A stretch of 64,000 nt of DNA from Zygnema cylindricum (lineage: Eukaryota > Streptophyta > Zygnematophyceae > Zygnematales > Zygnemataceae): contig JBBHKE010002228.1 in assembly GCA_037447655.1 (NCBI GenBank), positions 34,431 to 98,430 of the forward strand, given 5' to 3'. The notes under the pieces were generated by a model. That model saw nothing but the letters and a program-made list of their open reading frames with translations. It had not been told where the DNA came from and ran no database searches. The translations under genes were made by a program, and so were the position numbers. How positions within the stretch are numbered: the stretch's first letter is position 1; each line of letters starts with the position of its first letter. Below are positions 37,094 to 48,347 of this stretch, piece after piece.

Positions 37094-38141
37094 TGTAGAA
37101 ATTAATGGTTTTTAAGTATTTTCTAGGTCTGAATACAAATAAAGAAGCCAAGGCAGTCTACCTCTAACTTCTCTCTCCAACTCTCAAACTTGTCGCAGTC
37201 ACTGAGAAATTGGAGAGGAAGCTAGAGCCATGGCTACCTAGGCTATCATGAGGTTTACGAGAAATTTATATTAGTCAAGGGATTAATTGCTAAAAGGTAT
37301 GTGCCGGCGACAGGATTTGATCCTGGTATCTGCCGGCTGTCAAAGAGTAGATAGCCGGTAGCCTTAGCCGTTAAGTCTAGAAGTAATCTTGTATAGTATA
37401 TAGTACGATAATGATTTAAACATGTACACGTAGGATAAATCATTTAACTATAACTGTTAACGGGATACATAGATATGGTAGTGTAAAAGTACGAATTGCG
37501 GTACGGATAAGAAATCAATACCGCGCATTGATTTCGTAAGCGAAACAAATACCGCGCATGTATTTATTACGGCTACGATCAAATGCGAGTTTAATCGGAC
37601 GGCCGGAATTAGCGCCGAGATCGCGGAAGAAGAATTCGGCGGTTTGTCGGAATCGCCACATCGGATGACACGTGGCGATGTTACATTGGAGCGCGGCATC
37701 TCCGAGGATTAAAGGAGCGAATCCGGATATTCCACGTGTGGACATTTAGGCCATGTCGTACAATGTTTGTACATAAAGTACACTGGCATCTGTACTTTGG
37801 CGTACGGAACTGTATTCTGATTGGTTCCGTACATCAGTAGATAGAGTCTGTGAGAGAGATATGACTTAGAAAAAATAGAAAATAGGACCCTATCTCCCAG
37901 AGAGCTTCTGTACAAAAGGTCAACTTTGACCCTCCATAACTTACTACTCAGGGGAGCAAATTCAGAGATTCTTTTTGCTATCGACTCAACGGAGTTTTGC
38001 CTTCACAGGGGTGAAGGTGGTCAGAGTATTTGTCTACGAGGGTGGCGGTTATTTTTGCTTAAACACAAAGGGGTCAGGATTATCCTAGAGGCTTCTTAGA
38101 AGCTGTCCACTCTGAGGACTTATGGAGGTCTCAGAGTTTCA
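37094..38141 (+). repeat. 3' LTR of Copia element A
   Basis: TGTAGAAATTAATGG...CAGAGTTTCA, 1048 bp. It shares with the LTRs of B, C and D the block TATTTTCTAGGTCTG, a tRNA-like hairpin block (about 37300-37380), GGCCATGTCGTACAATG and ATTCTTTTTGCT. Element B interior (CATCTTGATAAG) follows with no intervening sequence. Confidence 0.88.
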
Positions 38142-39903
38142 CATCTTGATAAGATAGTTTAGTTACCTTTTTATTAACCTGTTTTTCTTGCAGTCTTTTG
38201 CTACTTCTCCTCCCCCCTTCAAAATCTGAGGCCGGAATAGATGGTACTCGTGGATTCTTTCGAACAAACTCGGCTTCTCCCCTATCCCTTGATTCCGAAT
38301 CAATTTCCACCACGTTTTCCGCTTCGGGTAGAGTTGTCACTGGAGTTTTCACAGCCGAGTCCTTTTCGGTCTGATTTGTACCTGCAAGAATGTCATCTTC
38401 TCTAAAACCTGGAAAGTTAGGAAGCTCAAAGTCATCGGAATATTCTGACTCAAATCTGATTTTTACTGACTTCGTATATTTGAAGGGATCCACAGATTTT
38501 CCTTAATCCATAACTACTAGATGCTTTACTAAGATTATATCTTCCCTTTTTAGATCATACACTCTATATCCTTTAACATCCTCATCATATCCTAATAAGT
38601 ATCCCGGTTTTCCTTTAGGATCTAACTTCCAATTGGACCGATCAGTATCTAGACTGAATACTTGACTGCCGAAAACCTTTAAGTGAGATATGTCTGGTTT
38701 CTCCGGCCTGTCCATCTCTCATAAGGTGTTTGATCTTTTATAGCTGAAGTAAGAACTCTATTCTTGAGGTTATTAGCACAGTTCATTGCTTCTGCCCAAA
38801 ACCTTTTTCCTATCTTTTTATCTGACAACATACTTCTAGCACTATCAGTTAGTGTTCTATTTAACTTTTCAGCTACCCCATTCTGTTCCTGATTTTCTGG
38901 AACTGTCTTTTGGTGTTGGACCCCATCTTCCCTCAGAAAATCCTCAAACTGGTTAGAAGTATACTCTCCACCATTGTCACTCCTTACTCTCTTGATTGGA
39001 GTTTCATGGAGTTTTTCGCTCCACGCTTTATATTGTTTAAAAGAATCCTGAGCTTCTGACTTGTTTTTCAAAAAATACACTCGGGAATACCGAGACCAAT
39101 CATCAGTTATAGTCATCATAAATCTCTTCCCCCCCGGTGAGGGCACTCTAGCCGGTCCCCAAATATCTGTGTGTACTAGATCTAGAAGTTTTTCTTCCTT
39201 GTATGTGGTTGTTTTAGGAAAGGGTAATCTGTGTGCTTTACCTTGAGCACACCCACTACAATCACTTATATCATCACTCTCAATGAACTGAATCCCTTCC
39301 ACTACTCCCATATTTTTCATCTCTCTTAACTTATCTAGATTCACATGCCCAAGCCTCTTATGCCACATCATAATATCATGAACACCAGCATAATAAAGTT
39401 TATTCGTTTCATTACTTAAGATCAGCCTAAACATCCCATGGCTACCTTTCTCAGCAATGAAATAGACATCCTCCTCAAAACTAGCAGTAAAGACTCCTTC
39501 CCTAGTGCTAGTGAAAAAACCCTTATCATCTACTACAGATGTAGAGATAAGATTTTTGTTCAGCTCCGGAATAAACAATACATCGGAGAATGTTAATATG
39601 GATGTCTTTCCTTCTACTAACACTTTCAAATCTACCGATCCTACAAGAGTAGTGGTGACTATCCTCCCATCCCCGTACTCTATCTCTACGGTGGGAATCT
39701 TTCTTATCTTAGTGAACAGGTGCCTATCCTTACACATGTGCATGGAGGCACCTGAATCTACAATCCAGCCTGCTTCACCTTTCAATCCACCGTAAGCACA
39801 TTTCTGCCTTCGTGGAATTTCGACCTCATTTTTTGCCTCCAACTCCTCATCCAAAAGAAGCTCATCGTCCTCGTCCTCGGATTCCGCCTCAAGTACCTGT
39901 GTG
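38142..39903 (-). pseudogene. pol: Copia B protease-integrase
   Basis: Open from 39854 to 38679: protease DSGASMH, WHKRLGH, CSGCAQGK, HTDIWGP, DDWSRY, SDNGGEYTS and ENQEQNGVAEKLNRT. A frameshift near 38700 shifts to HLKVFGSQVFSLD, and a TAA follows VVMD near 38503. The remainder (38493-38142) is the integrase tail ending KLSYQD. It is a recent copy, with few amino-acid changes against element A. Confidence 0.85.
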
Positions 39904-39908
39904 ACAAG

Positions 39909-40949
39909 TGCAATTCTGTGTCCTCCATTGGACTACAGAAAACAGGAAGCCTCTAGATAGTATTAAACTCACCCACTTTAAGCCACGACCACTTCTGCCC
40001 AAGAAGGCAAACTGACAATTTGACTGCACCCCTGTGCAGCCTGGACTCCCCTGAGTCCGTAGCAAAAAGAATCACTGAAAACGGCCAACCAGCCGATAAG
40101 TTATGAGGCAGTAAAAATGCCAATTTGTACAAACTCTCAAAGGGAGAGGTGACTACCTACCAAAATTTTCTAAGTCCTGATTCTCTCTAATAACTCCTAT
40201 CTACTGAAGTACGGACCAATCAGATTACTGTATCGTACACAAAAGTACTACTGCCGATGTACCTTTTGTACGGCCTATGTACGACAAGGCTATTAAGTGG
40301 ACGCGTGTCCGCTTTTCACTCGTCCGTACGTTCCTCGGAATTCCTATGACCGAATGTCATCTCTCCCCGTGTCTCCAGATCATGCCACGTCACAAAACGC
40401 CAAAGTGACCACTTCGGGATTTCGGCGATGATGTGCGCCGTTGGATTTTATGCGAAACGCAATCTTAGCCGTAATAAATACTTGCGCGACATTTGTTCCG
40501 ATGTCGAAATAAAATGCGTGGTATCCGTTTTGAATTAACGTCGTACGACGTACTTTATAAAACTGAATCTATGTACGCCGTATACAGTTCTAGTTAAATG
40601 AATTTTATCCACTCGAACTAAATATATATCTATCATATACCATAGCACTTAACATTGGTCCTAGTCTATTAGAATAAAGCTGACCGCTACCGGTCAACTT
40701 GACAAACACTAGGTACCCCGGGATCAAATCTCTGGTCCGTCATGTATATTTTTAGTAACCTACTAAAAATAGCTGTCTGTTGGACTAAGGCAGCCATGGA
40801 TTAACCTCTCTCTTTTACCTTCAGTGACTACAACAAGTATGGGAGCTAGAGAGCGGAGGTGGAGGCAGGCTGTCCGTCCTTTCTCTTTTTCCTTTTATAA
40901 AAACATATTTAAACCTAGAAAATACTATAGAAATCGATATATTTCAACA
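39909..40949 (-). mobile_element. solo LTR D inside element B
   Basis: On the minus strand it starts TGTTGAAATATATCG and ends CACAGAATTGCA. Flanks ACAAG (39904-39908) and ACAAT (40950-40954) are a target duplication with one mismatch. It interrupts gag between the CCHC knuckle region and the protease. No internal region is present, so it arose by LTR-LTR recombination. Confidence 0.8.
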
Positions 40950-40954
40950 ACAAT

Positions 40955-41938
40955 GGCCTTTTTCTTTCCTCTCGGGGTACCACCAGTCTGCCCCTTCTTT
41001 AACCGAAGTCGGTTAGCTTAGTGCACTCTGCCATATAGTGCCCCGGTTTCTTACAAAAATGACATAAACCTTTGGGAGCCCTTGGTTTGAACTCGTCAAC
41101 CTGTTTTTTCTGCTCCCTACCCCCATAGTTTCCGACTGGTTTCCGAGAATCCTTGTTCCTCCAATCGGTCGCTGTTGCCAAGGCTTGGCCACTATTTCCA
41201 CCCCTTCGGATCTCAATCGTATTCTCTCGAACGAGAATCATCCCTACCACTGAGTTCCATATCCACCTTGAGTCTGGCAAGTCCTACACACGGTTGACTA
41301 TGTTCTCGAACTCATCAGGTAACTTCATCAGTAAACAGTTAACCTTTTCTTTTTCACTAAAATCTTTTCCCGCACTCTCTAGCTCCATGAAGAGTGTAGC
41401 AAGCTCATTGCAAAAATCCAACATGTTTCCCCCCTTTGTATACATACTCCTTAACTTTCTGATCAGCCAACTGTTGTTGCTGAATCGTACCACTTTGGTA
41501 CATCTCTATGAGAGCCATCCAAAGATCGGATGCCCTTTCTACCTGCAAATGAGGACATGCAAGTCCTTGAGTGAGATGGCGGAGGATGAAGTGCTTTGCC
41601 GCCATATTGTTAAAGTCCCAGGTATCAGTATCATTCTCCTCGTTCCTCGGAATGGGTGACATGAATGCCGAACCAGTTGTTATTGGTATGGTTGTCTCCT
41701 TCTCTGTTCTTTTGTCCACCACCTCTCCTTCTATTGTTTCCTCCGTTGAAGGTGGATCCTCTTTCCTGATGAATCTGCTTCCTCCAAACGCTGGAGGAAT
41801 TCCAAGACTTGATGGACGCCCCAACCGTCCACTCACTATCCCCCAAAACCTTTTTTCGCATAGAGCTCCTATCATCATACTTTCCCAGTATATGAATCCA
41901 CTTCCATTAAAGATTGGTACCCTAGAGGGTGGGCCCAT
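40955..41938 (-). pseudogene. gag: Copia B gag
   Basis: Begins MGPPSRVPIFNGSGFIYWES within the primer site. It continues through KEYVYKGGKHVGF, shifts frame near 41450, reads LLMKLPDEFENIVNRV then a stop near 41284, then RRGGNSGQ and the knuckle CHFCKKPGHYMAEC near 41050. It is broken by frameshift, stop and solo LTR D. Confidence 0.78.
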
Positions 41939-41942
41939 AACC
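41928..41942 (-). promoter_or_regulatory. primer-binding site of element B (initiator tRNA anticodon arm)
   Basis: GGTTATGGGCCCACC on the minus strand directly after the LTR end CAGAGTTTCA, identical to the site of element N over its length. Confidence 0.75.
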
Positions 41943-41996
41943 TGAAACTCTGAGACCTCTATAAGTCCTCAGAGTGGACAGCTTTAAAGAAGCCTC

Positions 41997-43171
41997 TGTT
42001 GATATTAGGGTATTTTCTAGGTCTGTATTAGGATAGAAAAAGAGCTGAGGCTGTCTGCCTCTAACTCCCCTATCCAAGCCCCCACACTTGTTGTAGTCAC
42101 TGAAGGCTGGATAGGGAGCTAGAGCCATGGCTGCCTAGGCTCTCTAGAGAAGACAGGGGGAGAATTAGACTTACCAAAAGTAGGCTGCCGGACGCAGGAA
42201 TTGATCCTGGTACCTGCCGTCCGTCAGTCGGCAGTAGCCGTTAGCTCTAGCCGTTAAGTCTAAGAATGATATTACGATATATAAGGTTTAATAAATATAT
42301 AAATCTTTGTATGTAGATAAATCCGTTTAACGGCTTATAGATACTTTGTACATAGATACAGTTTCATTTAGTACGAAGTACGGTATGGGGACAGAACGGA
42401 TACCGCGCATTTGTTTCGATAGCGAAACGAATACCGCGCGTCGAATTTCAGCGGCTAGGATTATAGCCGGTTTTGATCGGACGGCCGCGATAGGCGCCGC
42501 GATCACGGAAATGTACTTTTGGCGTTTTACGGTCTTTGCCACGTCAGATAACACGTGGCGTAATAACATTGGATTACGGGAATTCCGGAGATTACAGGAA
42601 CTAATCCTGATTTGACACGTGTCGACATTTTGGCCATGTCGTACAATGGCCGTACAGAAAGTACACCGGCACCTGTACTTTTCTGTACGATACAGTAATT
42701 TGATTGGTGCCGTACTTCAGTAGATAGAGTTTTAGAGAGGGAATAGGACTTAGAAAATTTTGGGTAGTCAGCTGCCTCTCCCAGAGAGCACTCTGTATAA
42801 ATGGCAAACTTTGGCCAGCCATATCTATCAATTTACTTGACCATTTTCAGTGATTCTTTTTGCTGCGGACTCAGGGGAGTCTAGGCTACACAGGGGTGTA
42901 GTCGGTCAGAGTTTTTGTCTGCCAGGGTGGCTGTATTTCTAAGGGAAAGTCAAAGTGGGTGAATGTGTCCAAATCTCATATTCTAACTTTGCATTCTGTG
43001 GTGGAACTGAGCACACAGAAAGTGTTATTTCACAGGGGTGAATCTATATTGGGGTTCTGACTGTCAAGGGGTCAGTCACTTGGGTTTATATTAACTTGGA
43101 GTCGGCACTATCTAGATTAGCTTCTTTTGGATCTGCATACTCTGAGGGCCAATGGAGGTCTCAGAGTTTCA
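41997..43171 (+). mobile_element. solo LTR C inside the 5' LTR of element B
   Basis: TGTTGATATTAGGG...CAGAGTTTCA, 1175 bp, with a perfect 5-bp target duplication GCCTC (41992-41996 and 43172-43176). It contains the family blocks TATTTTCTAGGTCTG, the tRNA-like block (42185-42260), TGTCGTACAATGG and ATTCTTTTTGCTG. Confidence 0.9.
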
Positions 43172-44174
43172 GCCTCTAGGATAATACTGACCCCTTTGTG
43201 TTTCAGCAAGAATAACTGCCACCCTGGAAGACAAACACTCTGACCACCTGCACCCCTGTGAAGGCAAGACTCCCTTGAGTCGATAGCAAAAAGAATCTCT
43301 GAATTTGCTCCCCTGAGCAGTAAGTTATGGAGGGTCAAAGTTGACCTTTTGTACAGAAGCTCTCTGGGAGAGAGGGTCCTATCTCCTAATTTTTCTAAGT
43401 CCTATCTCTCTCACAGACTCTATCTACTGATGTACGGAACCAATCAGAATACAGTTCCGTACGCAAAAGTACAGCTGTCGGTGTACTTTATGAACGGACA
43501 TTGTACGACATGGCCTAAATGTCGACACATGTCATATCCGGATTCGGTGCCATAATCTCCGGAGATTCCACGATCTAATGTGATTACGCCACGCGTCATC
43601 CGATGTGGCGATGGCCACAAATTGCCGAAATCTTCTTCCGCGATCTCGGCGCTAATTCCGGCTGTCCGATTAGAATCGAATTTAATCGTAGCCGTAATAA
43701 ATACATGCGCGGTATTCGTTTCACTTAAGAAATAAATGCGCGGTATTGATTTCTTGCTCGTACCGTATTCCGTACTTATACATTACCGGATCTATGTATA
43801 CCGTAAACAATTACAGTTAAATGATTTATCCTACGTTTATGTGTTTAAATAACTATCAAACTATGTCCGTAATGTTATTCCTAAAGTTAACGGCTAAGGC
43901 TACCGGCTACTTCCAGTCTGCTGGCCGGTAGGTACAAGGATCAATTCCTGTCGCCGGCACATACCTTTTAAATAAATAACCCTAACTAATATAAATTTCC
44001 CGTAAACCTTTGGATAACCTAGGTAGCCATGGCTCTAGCTCCCTCTCCAATTTCTCAGTGACTGCGACAAGTTTGAGAGTTTGGAGAGAGAAGTTAGTGG
44101 TAGACTGCCTCGGCTTCTTTCTATATTTCTATTTATACCTAGAAAATACTAAAAATGTACCATTAATTTCTACA
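43172..44174 (-). repeat. outer part of the 5' LTR of element B
   Basis: Reads TGTAGAAATTAATGG from 44174 on the minus strand and resembles the LTR of element A throughout. The inner 54 bp of this LTR lie at 41943-41996, beyond solo LTR C. Confidence 0.85.
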
Positions 44175-44647
44175 TCAGTTGTTGTGATTTTCATTTTGCG
44201 TTTGGGTGCCTTTATTTTCCTTGTTGTTTTCTTTTTGTTTTTGTTGTGTTGTTATTTTATTCCCTTGCTGGTAGTTTTTCAGTTTCGGCCATGCCACCCC
44301 TTTTGTACCTTCGAACTCAGATGGTTTACCATCGTGCTTTTTAAATTATCCTGCATCATTACCAATTATTATATACATTACAATGTATTATAATATAAAC
44401 AGAAAGATTTGTAACAGATGCCCTTTTTACTAAGGTAAGCGAATCCGTACAATACTTTTGTACTTACTCTTGGGCCAAAAGTCCATAATTGTTCGTATTG
44501 TAAATATCTCTATGAAAAGTATTTTCGTTGGTATAGAAAATTTCCCAAATGTCGATAAATGTTTTCCTGGTAGGTATGGTAATCCCCTAAAGATAGACTA
44601 AACCCCCTTTTATTTCAAAGTTGATTGGGTTGACCGTTAGGCTAATA
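44175..44647. other. border of Copia nest and peptide cluster
   Basis: No gene seen. 44380-44540 (TGTATTATAATATAAAC, ATTTGTAACAGATG, GGTAAGCGAATCCGTACAAT) is repeated inverted at 57890-58060 and marks the outer end of the left arm of the inverted duplication. 44570-44640 (GGTAGGTATGGTAA) recurs near 58145 in the same orientation. Confidence 0.6.
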
Positions 44648-45378
44648 AGGGTACGGCCCCATGTAAATGAAACTTAGCGAATTTATTTTGTAGTTTAGTG
44701 TAGATTCTCCGTACACGGTTTTCAAGTGTCCCTACGTGTAACAACAAAATTCTTATTTAAGGGTGTGACGATTGTATACGTCAACAATGCTCGTGACTGT
44801 TGTCAACGTCTACAATCTTTTTTGCCGCACCGTATTTTTCGAAACTTTTTTAAATGCCGCAAGACACATCGTAATTTTTGAAACGATTTGGTATGTCGCA
44901 TGTCTTTGCGTGACATCGTAGACGTACAGCCTTGCGACCATGGGTGCACAACATGCCTTTGTGTTTGCCTCTCCGGTCTGGCAGCCATGAATAGAAATAG
45001 AATTCATGACGCCTTCAAGATTTTTCACCTTCGCGTATTTTTCACCTTTCCATGAAATGGCACAACAGCCTCAAGACCCCTGCAAAAAAAAACCCTTACA
45101 AGACGCAAAAGGACAAAAACGAACAGCCCTGTAATTTTTTTTAGTCGTCAAAAACTTCCGAAAACTTTTCACACGTGATGATTTCCTATTTGTGAAAGCG
45201 GTTTTACTTCATTTAAAACACATCGTCGATGTGTTTTAAGATAAGTGACAAGATGACGTGACAGTAGGTAAAAAAACCACAAGACGACAAATTTTCCTAC
45301 ATCCGAAGTTCGAAGATGACGCAAAATGTACTCTACAATTTTTGGATTTCTTCGTACGGTTGCAATAAATCTTCCTAC
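44648..45378. mobile_element. AGGG..CCCC-type MITE, truncated at the L1 gene
   Basis: Starts AAGGGTACGGCCCCATGTAAA and follows the 47178 element: TTCAAGTGTCCCTACG, GACGATTGTATACGTC, TTGTCAACGTCTACAATC, GATGACGCAAAATGTACTC, TTCGTACGGTTGCAA. The expected right end (CACATGGGG..) is absent; sequence changes into LysM-exon sequence at about 45365-45380. Confidence 0.7.
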
Positions 45379-46290
45379 TTTCCTTTTCGACCCACTCCCA
45401 ATACAAACTCCCGCACTACCGCCCATACATCCGGTCCACAATAAAATTGTATTTTTACCGCAAAATTTTGCTTTAACATTTAAACAAGTGTTTCCCATTT
45501 GCCAAATGTTATAAGGAGAGCAAGCGAGAAGACGGCGACGCCCTCCAAAAAGGCCTAGAAGCACAAATAAAAAGAAACAATAACAAAACAAAAAATTGAA
45601 AACAAAAAGGGAAAGGCTAGAAAAACCAATCGAACGGAAAACACGCGTGGAAAAACAACACTTTGAGATACACCTTTTGGTATCAAAATATTGTGAATTC
45701 TAATTAAATACAAATCTTAGCAGTTAAAACGGTGGGAAATGGTCATTTTGGTACATTGATATACCAAGAGCCAAAAATTGGGGTGGAAAATGATATTGAC
45801 TGAAAAAAAAAACGGGAAAAACGCTTAAAAGTACTTTGATCCCAAGTAGAAAATTTCAAACTTTTCTAGATTTTTCCCGAATTCGTTTGTAGTAAATTTG
45901 AATGGTTGTTTTTCTTTCTTCGATTATATTCAACTCGACAAATTTCTAGCAAACATGGAAGATTATAAACGAAGGAGAAATTGATATTGTCACAATACAA
46001 AGAGCGTGGTGGCACACTCCTGCCCTCTCCCACTCTTCCACTCCCCTCCCCCCTCTCTTTCCCCCTTATTCTCCCTCCCTTCCTCCCTCTGTCCCCCTCT
46101 CCCTCTCCCTCTCCCCTCTCACCAAGTTTTTCCGCACAGGGCCCGTACCATCCGTATCTCGCACCGCCACGTGTCCTTCGTTGTCCTTTCCTATCGACTC
46201 GTCGCCTCCCTCCCGTGCTGCCACGTGGACAGCGACAGAAGCGCCGGCCACGACGACGACGAGGAGAAAAACTGACGGCCGGCGATCCAT
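45169..46290 (-). CDS. secreted LysM-like cysteine-rich peptide L1, C-terminus replaced
   Basis: Two exons: 46290-46149 (signal peptide [20 protein letters not shown].., then an acidic spacer) and 45554-45169. GT-AG borders and phase 1 match copies L2 and L3. The second exon reads [20 protein letters not shown], then [22 protein letters not shown], but leaves the family at KVGRFIATVRRN. The last three family cysteines are missing and about 60 residues of transposon-encoded sequence follow to a stop at 45169. Five of eight cysteines remain, including those of the LysM-like core except the terminal one. It is either a chimeric gene or, more likely, a recently broken copy. The intron holds a CTCCCT-rich microsatellite. 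Confidence 0.65.
46025..46130. repeat. CT-rich microsatellite in L1 intron
   Basis: CTCCCT/CTCTCC runs at the same intron position as the purine arrays of L2 and L3, seen here on the opposite strand. Confidence 0.8.
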
Positions 46291-46333
46291 TCTGCCGGCT
46301 GAAATCCAAACGGCGAAAGTATGACAAAAGTTG

Positions 46334-46348
46334 TTGAGCGAAAGTCAA
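46334..46348 (-). promoter_or_regulatory. W-box-like inverted pair upstream of L1
   Basis: Minus-strand TTGACTTTCGCTCAA, 58 bp before the L1 start, identical to the L3 site because the two lie on duplicated arms. Confidence 0.4.
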
Positions 46349-46764
46349 CCGCAATAATGACAATTTTGTACTTTCAAGGAAGAGGGAAGAGAGGGACAGC
46401 CGCCACTTGCACCTGATTGGTTCGTATTTTATTTCTTCGTCACTCTTTTGTTTCGTATTGTAACGTTTTGCGGTTCTCTTTTTCGCTCCACTCCACGCTC
46501 GGGCCTATTTGTACCTCCACTCTCCTCTAGTTTTTGCTTTTGTCGTTTTTTATTGCATTGATGTCGGTCGAGCCGTTCTTTTGGTCAACGGCGGCAAGTA
46601 CCTTTTGGCAGTATTGGCGTAATGTTCCCACGATGCCGTACCGTTCATGTACGGATGGATTTCCCTTTACGAAGGTACGAACGTGACGGGATTCGATTCA
46701 CTGCGTCGCCTCAGAGTTTAGGGTTTGCCGCGTAACGAGGGCGGCTATTATGGGACGCTAGTTT

Positions 46765-47057
46765 TAAACTTTTAAAGCATAGTTCAAAAGTAGGTGAAAG
46801 TAGGCCCATACAATATGCCTATTGTATGCAAAAACATACAATATGACTTTAAGACCCATATTGTATTCGGACCTATTCGGACCAATTTAAACATTCGGAC
46901 CAAAGTTTTTTATTTACACCGTCAGATTCGGGTGATTTGACGGTCGCTGATCAAAGTAGCGATCTAAGAAGATCACATGAAAAGCCCATAACACAACTTA
47001 CGATAAAGGCGCCTACAGCCTATAATAGAAACGCCTACTTTTGAACTATGTTTTAAA
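46765..47057. mobile_element. MITE with CATAGTTCAAAAGTAGG ends
   Basis: Ends TTTAAAGCATAGTTCAAAAG and its inverse CTTTTGAACTATGTTTTAAA. The other arm of the inverted duplication (near 55885) lacks it: there GGGACGCTTTTGAAGACTC (read on the minus strand) is continuous. The empty site supports insertion after the arm duplicated. Confidence 0.7.
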
Positions 47058-47177
47058 GACTCTGCGGATACGACAAAAAGACAGATGACAACATGTTCGT
47101 AACGGAAACGCTCCCCTACCAGAGAAATCGTAAAACAACATAAACAGATATTAGTGTTAATGTTTTTTTCGTCTCTT

Positions 47178-47959
47178 AGGGTGTGTCCCCATGTACTTGT
47201 AACTTAGCGAAATTACTTTGTATTTTAGCGCGGATCCGCCGGACCCGGTGTTCAAGTGTCCCTATGTCTGTAAGGACGAAATCGTAACTTACGCTTGTGA
47301 CGATTGTATACGTCGACAGTACCTGTGACGGTTGTCAACGTCTACAATCTGTGGTCGCACGTTGTTTTTTGTACCTGCGTGTGACGTCGCATGTCTTACC
47401 GTGACATTGTAGACGTAGCGCCTTCCAGCCTGTGCAATTTCACGGTCGAAGAAGATGCGCTTTGTCTTCGCGTCGCCTGTCCGCTCGACGTGAAATGGCA
47501 TCGGAATTTGAAGACCCCTGCAAAAAAAGAAATCCGTACTAGACGAAAACGGACAAATCCAAACAAATTGTGTACTTGTCTTTGTCGTATTAGAACGCAA
47601 ACGGACAAAACATAGCGAACTATGTACTTTTCTTTGTCCTTGGAAATCGTAGGATTTTTGTCGAAATTTACGGCACGTGCGAAACTATGTTCCTATTTGC
47701 CAATCGAAAAAACCTAATTTTAAATCACATCGCGCATGTGTTTTAAAGATAAGGTTGAAGATGACGTTTTTTGTCGTCAAAGTGGGTCGAAAAGCACAAG
47801 ACGACAACTTTTCGTACATCCTAAGTTCAGTGATGACGCAAATTGTACTCTACAAATTTGCGATTCCTTCGTACGGTTGCAACTTAGGCAGTACGGCGCT
47901 AAGTTTTACAGCAAAACGACAGGAAAAAACCCTTACTTATGCACATGGGGACACACCCT
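47178..47959. mobile_element. AGGGTGTGTCCCCATGT-type non-autonomous transposon, copy 1
   Basis: Inverted ends AGGGTGTGTCCCCATGT and ACATGGGGACACACCCT, 782 bp. It carries repeated GACGATTGTATACGTCGAC / TTGTCAACGTCTACAATC motifs. It sits inside a small TACACCG-type MITE remnant. Open frames inside are not supported as genes. Superfamily uncertain. Confidence 0.75.
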
Positions 47960-48347
47960 AATTTACTCTAATTACGATTCGCGGTGTACTGTAATGCTGG
48001 TCCTGGAGCTGCTGTAAATGCGAATTAAATCACACGTGCGAACATTGGACGGTATATTCGTCACGGAAGGCCGGCAATAGAAGTACGGCACCCGTACGGT
48101 CAATCCGCGTATACTGCCACAAAAGTTCCTTGCCACAGTTGACCAAAAGAGTGCCTCCGCCGAAAACAAATTGACCAAAAACGACAAAATGTGCGAAAAC
48201 GACAAAGCCAAAGCGGAGTATAATACGGAATACAAAATGCAAAACACGACAAAATAAAAGCTAGACAAAAAAAAAAAAAAGATTCCGAACCATTAGTTGC
48301 CGATTGACAGCTTTCCCCTCTCTTCCTTGAAACTGATAAGTTTGGCG

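Larger units (their letters stand above)
29605..38141 (+). mobile_element. Copia element A (5'-truncated; interrupted by element N)
   Basis: Plus-strand Copia retrotransposon. It starts abruptly at the gag/protease border (DEELEAK..), joined to the non-LTR element, so its 5' LTR and gag are missing. The internal part runs 29605-32214 and resumes at 36398-37093, separated by element N with duplicated GAACA. The polypurine tract is AAAATAAGGGGCG just before the 3' LTR at 37094-38141. Directly after the 3' LTR comes the interior of element B on the other strand. Confidence 0.85.
38142..44174 (-). mobile_element. Copia element B (3'-truncated; interrupted by solo LTRs C and D)
   Basis: Minus-strand relative of element A, nearly identical in protease-integrase. 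5' LTR: 44174 down to 43172, continued at 41996-41943. Primer site 41942-41928; gag 41938-40955; solo LTR D at 40949-39909; protease/integrase 39903-38142. It ends at the end of integrase (KLSYQD) against the 3' LTR of A; RT, RNase H and the 3' LTR are missing. Confidence 0.85.
44380..48030. repeat. left arm of large inverted duplication
   Basis: Carries L1 and its upstream sequence. The parts matching the right arm include 44380-44540, 45380-46762, 47057-47177 and about 47960-48030; the gaps are transposon insertions (44648, 46765, 47178). Limits estimated by eye. Confidence 0.75.
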
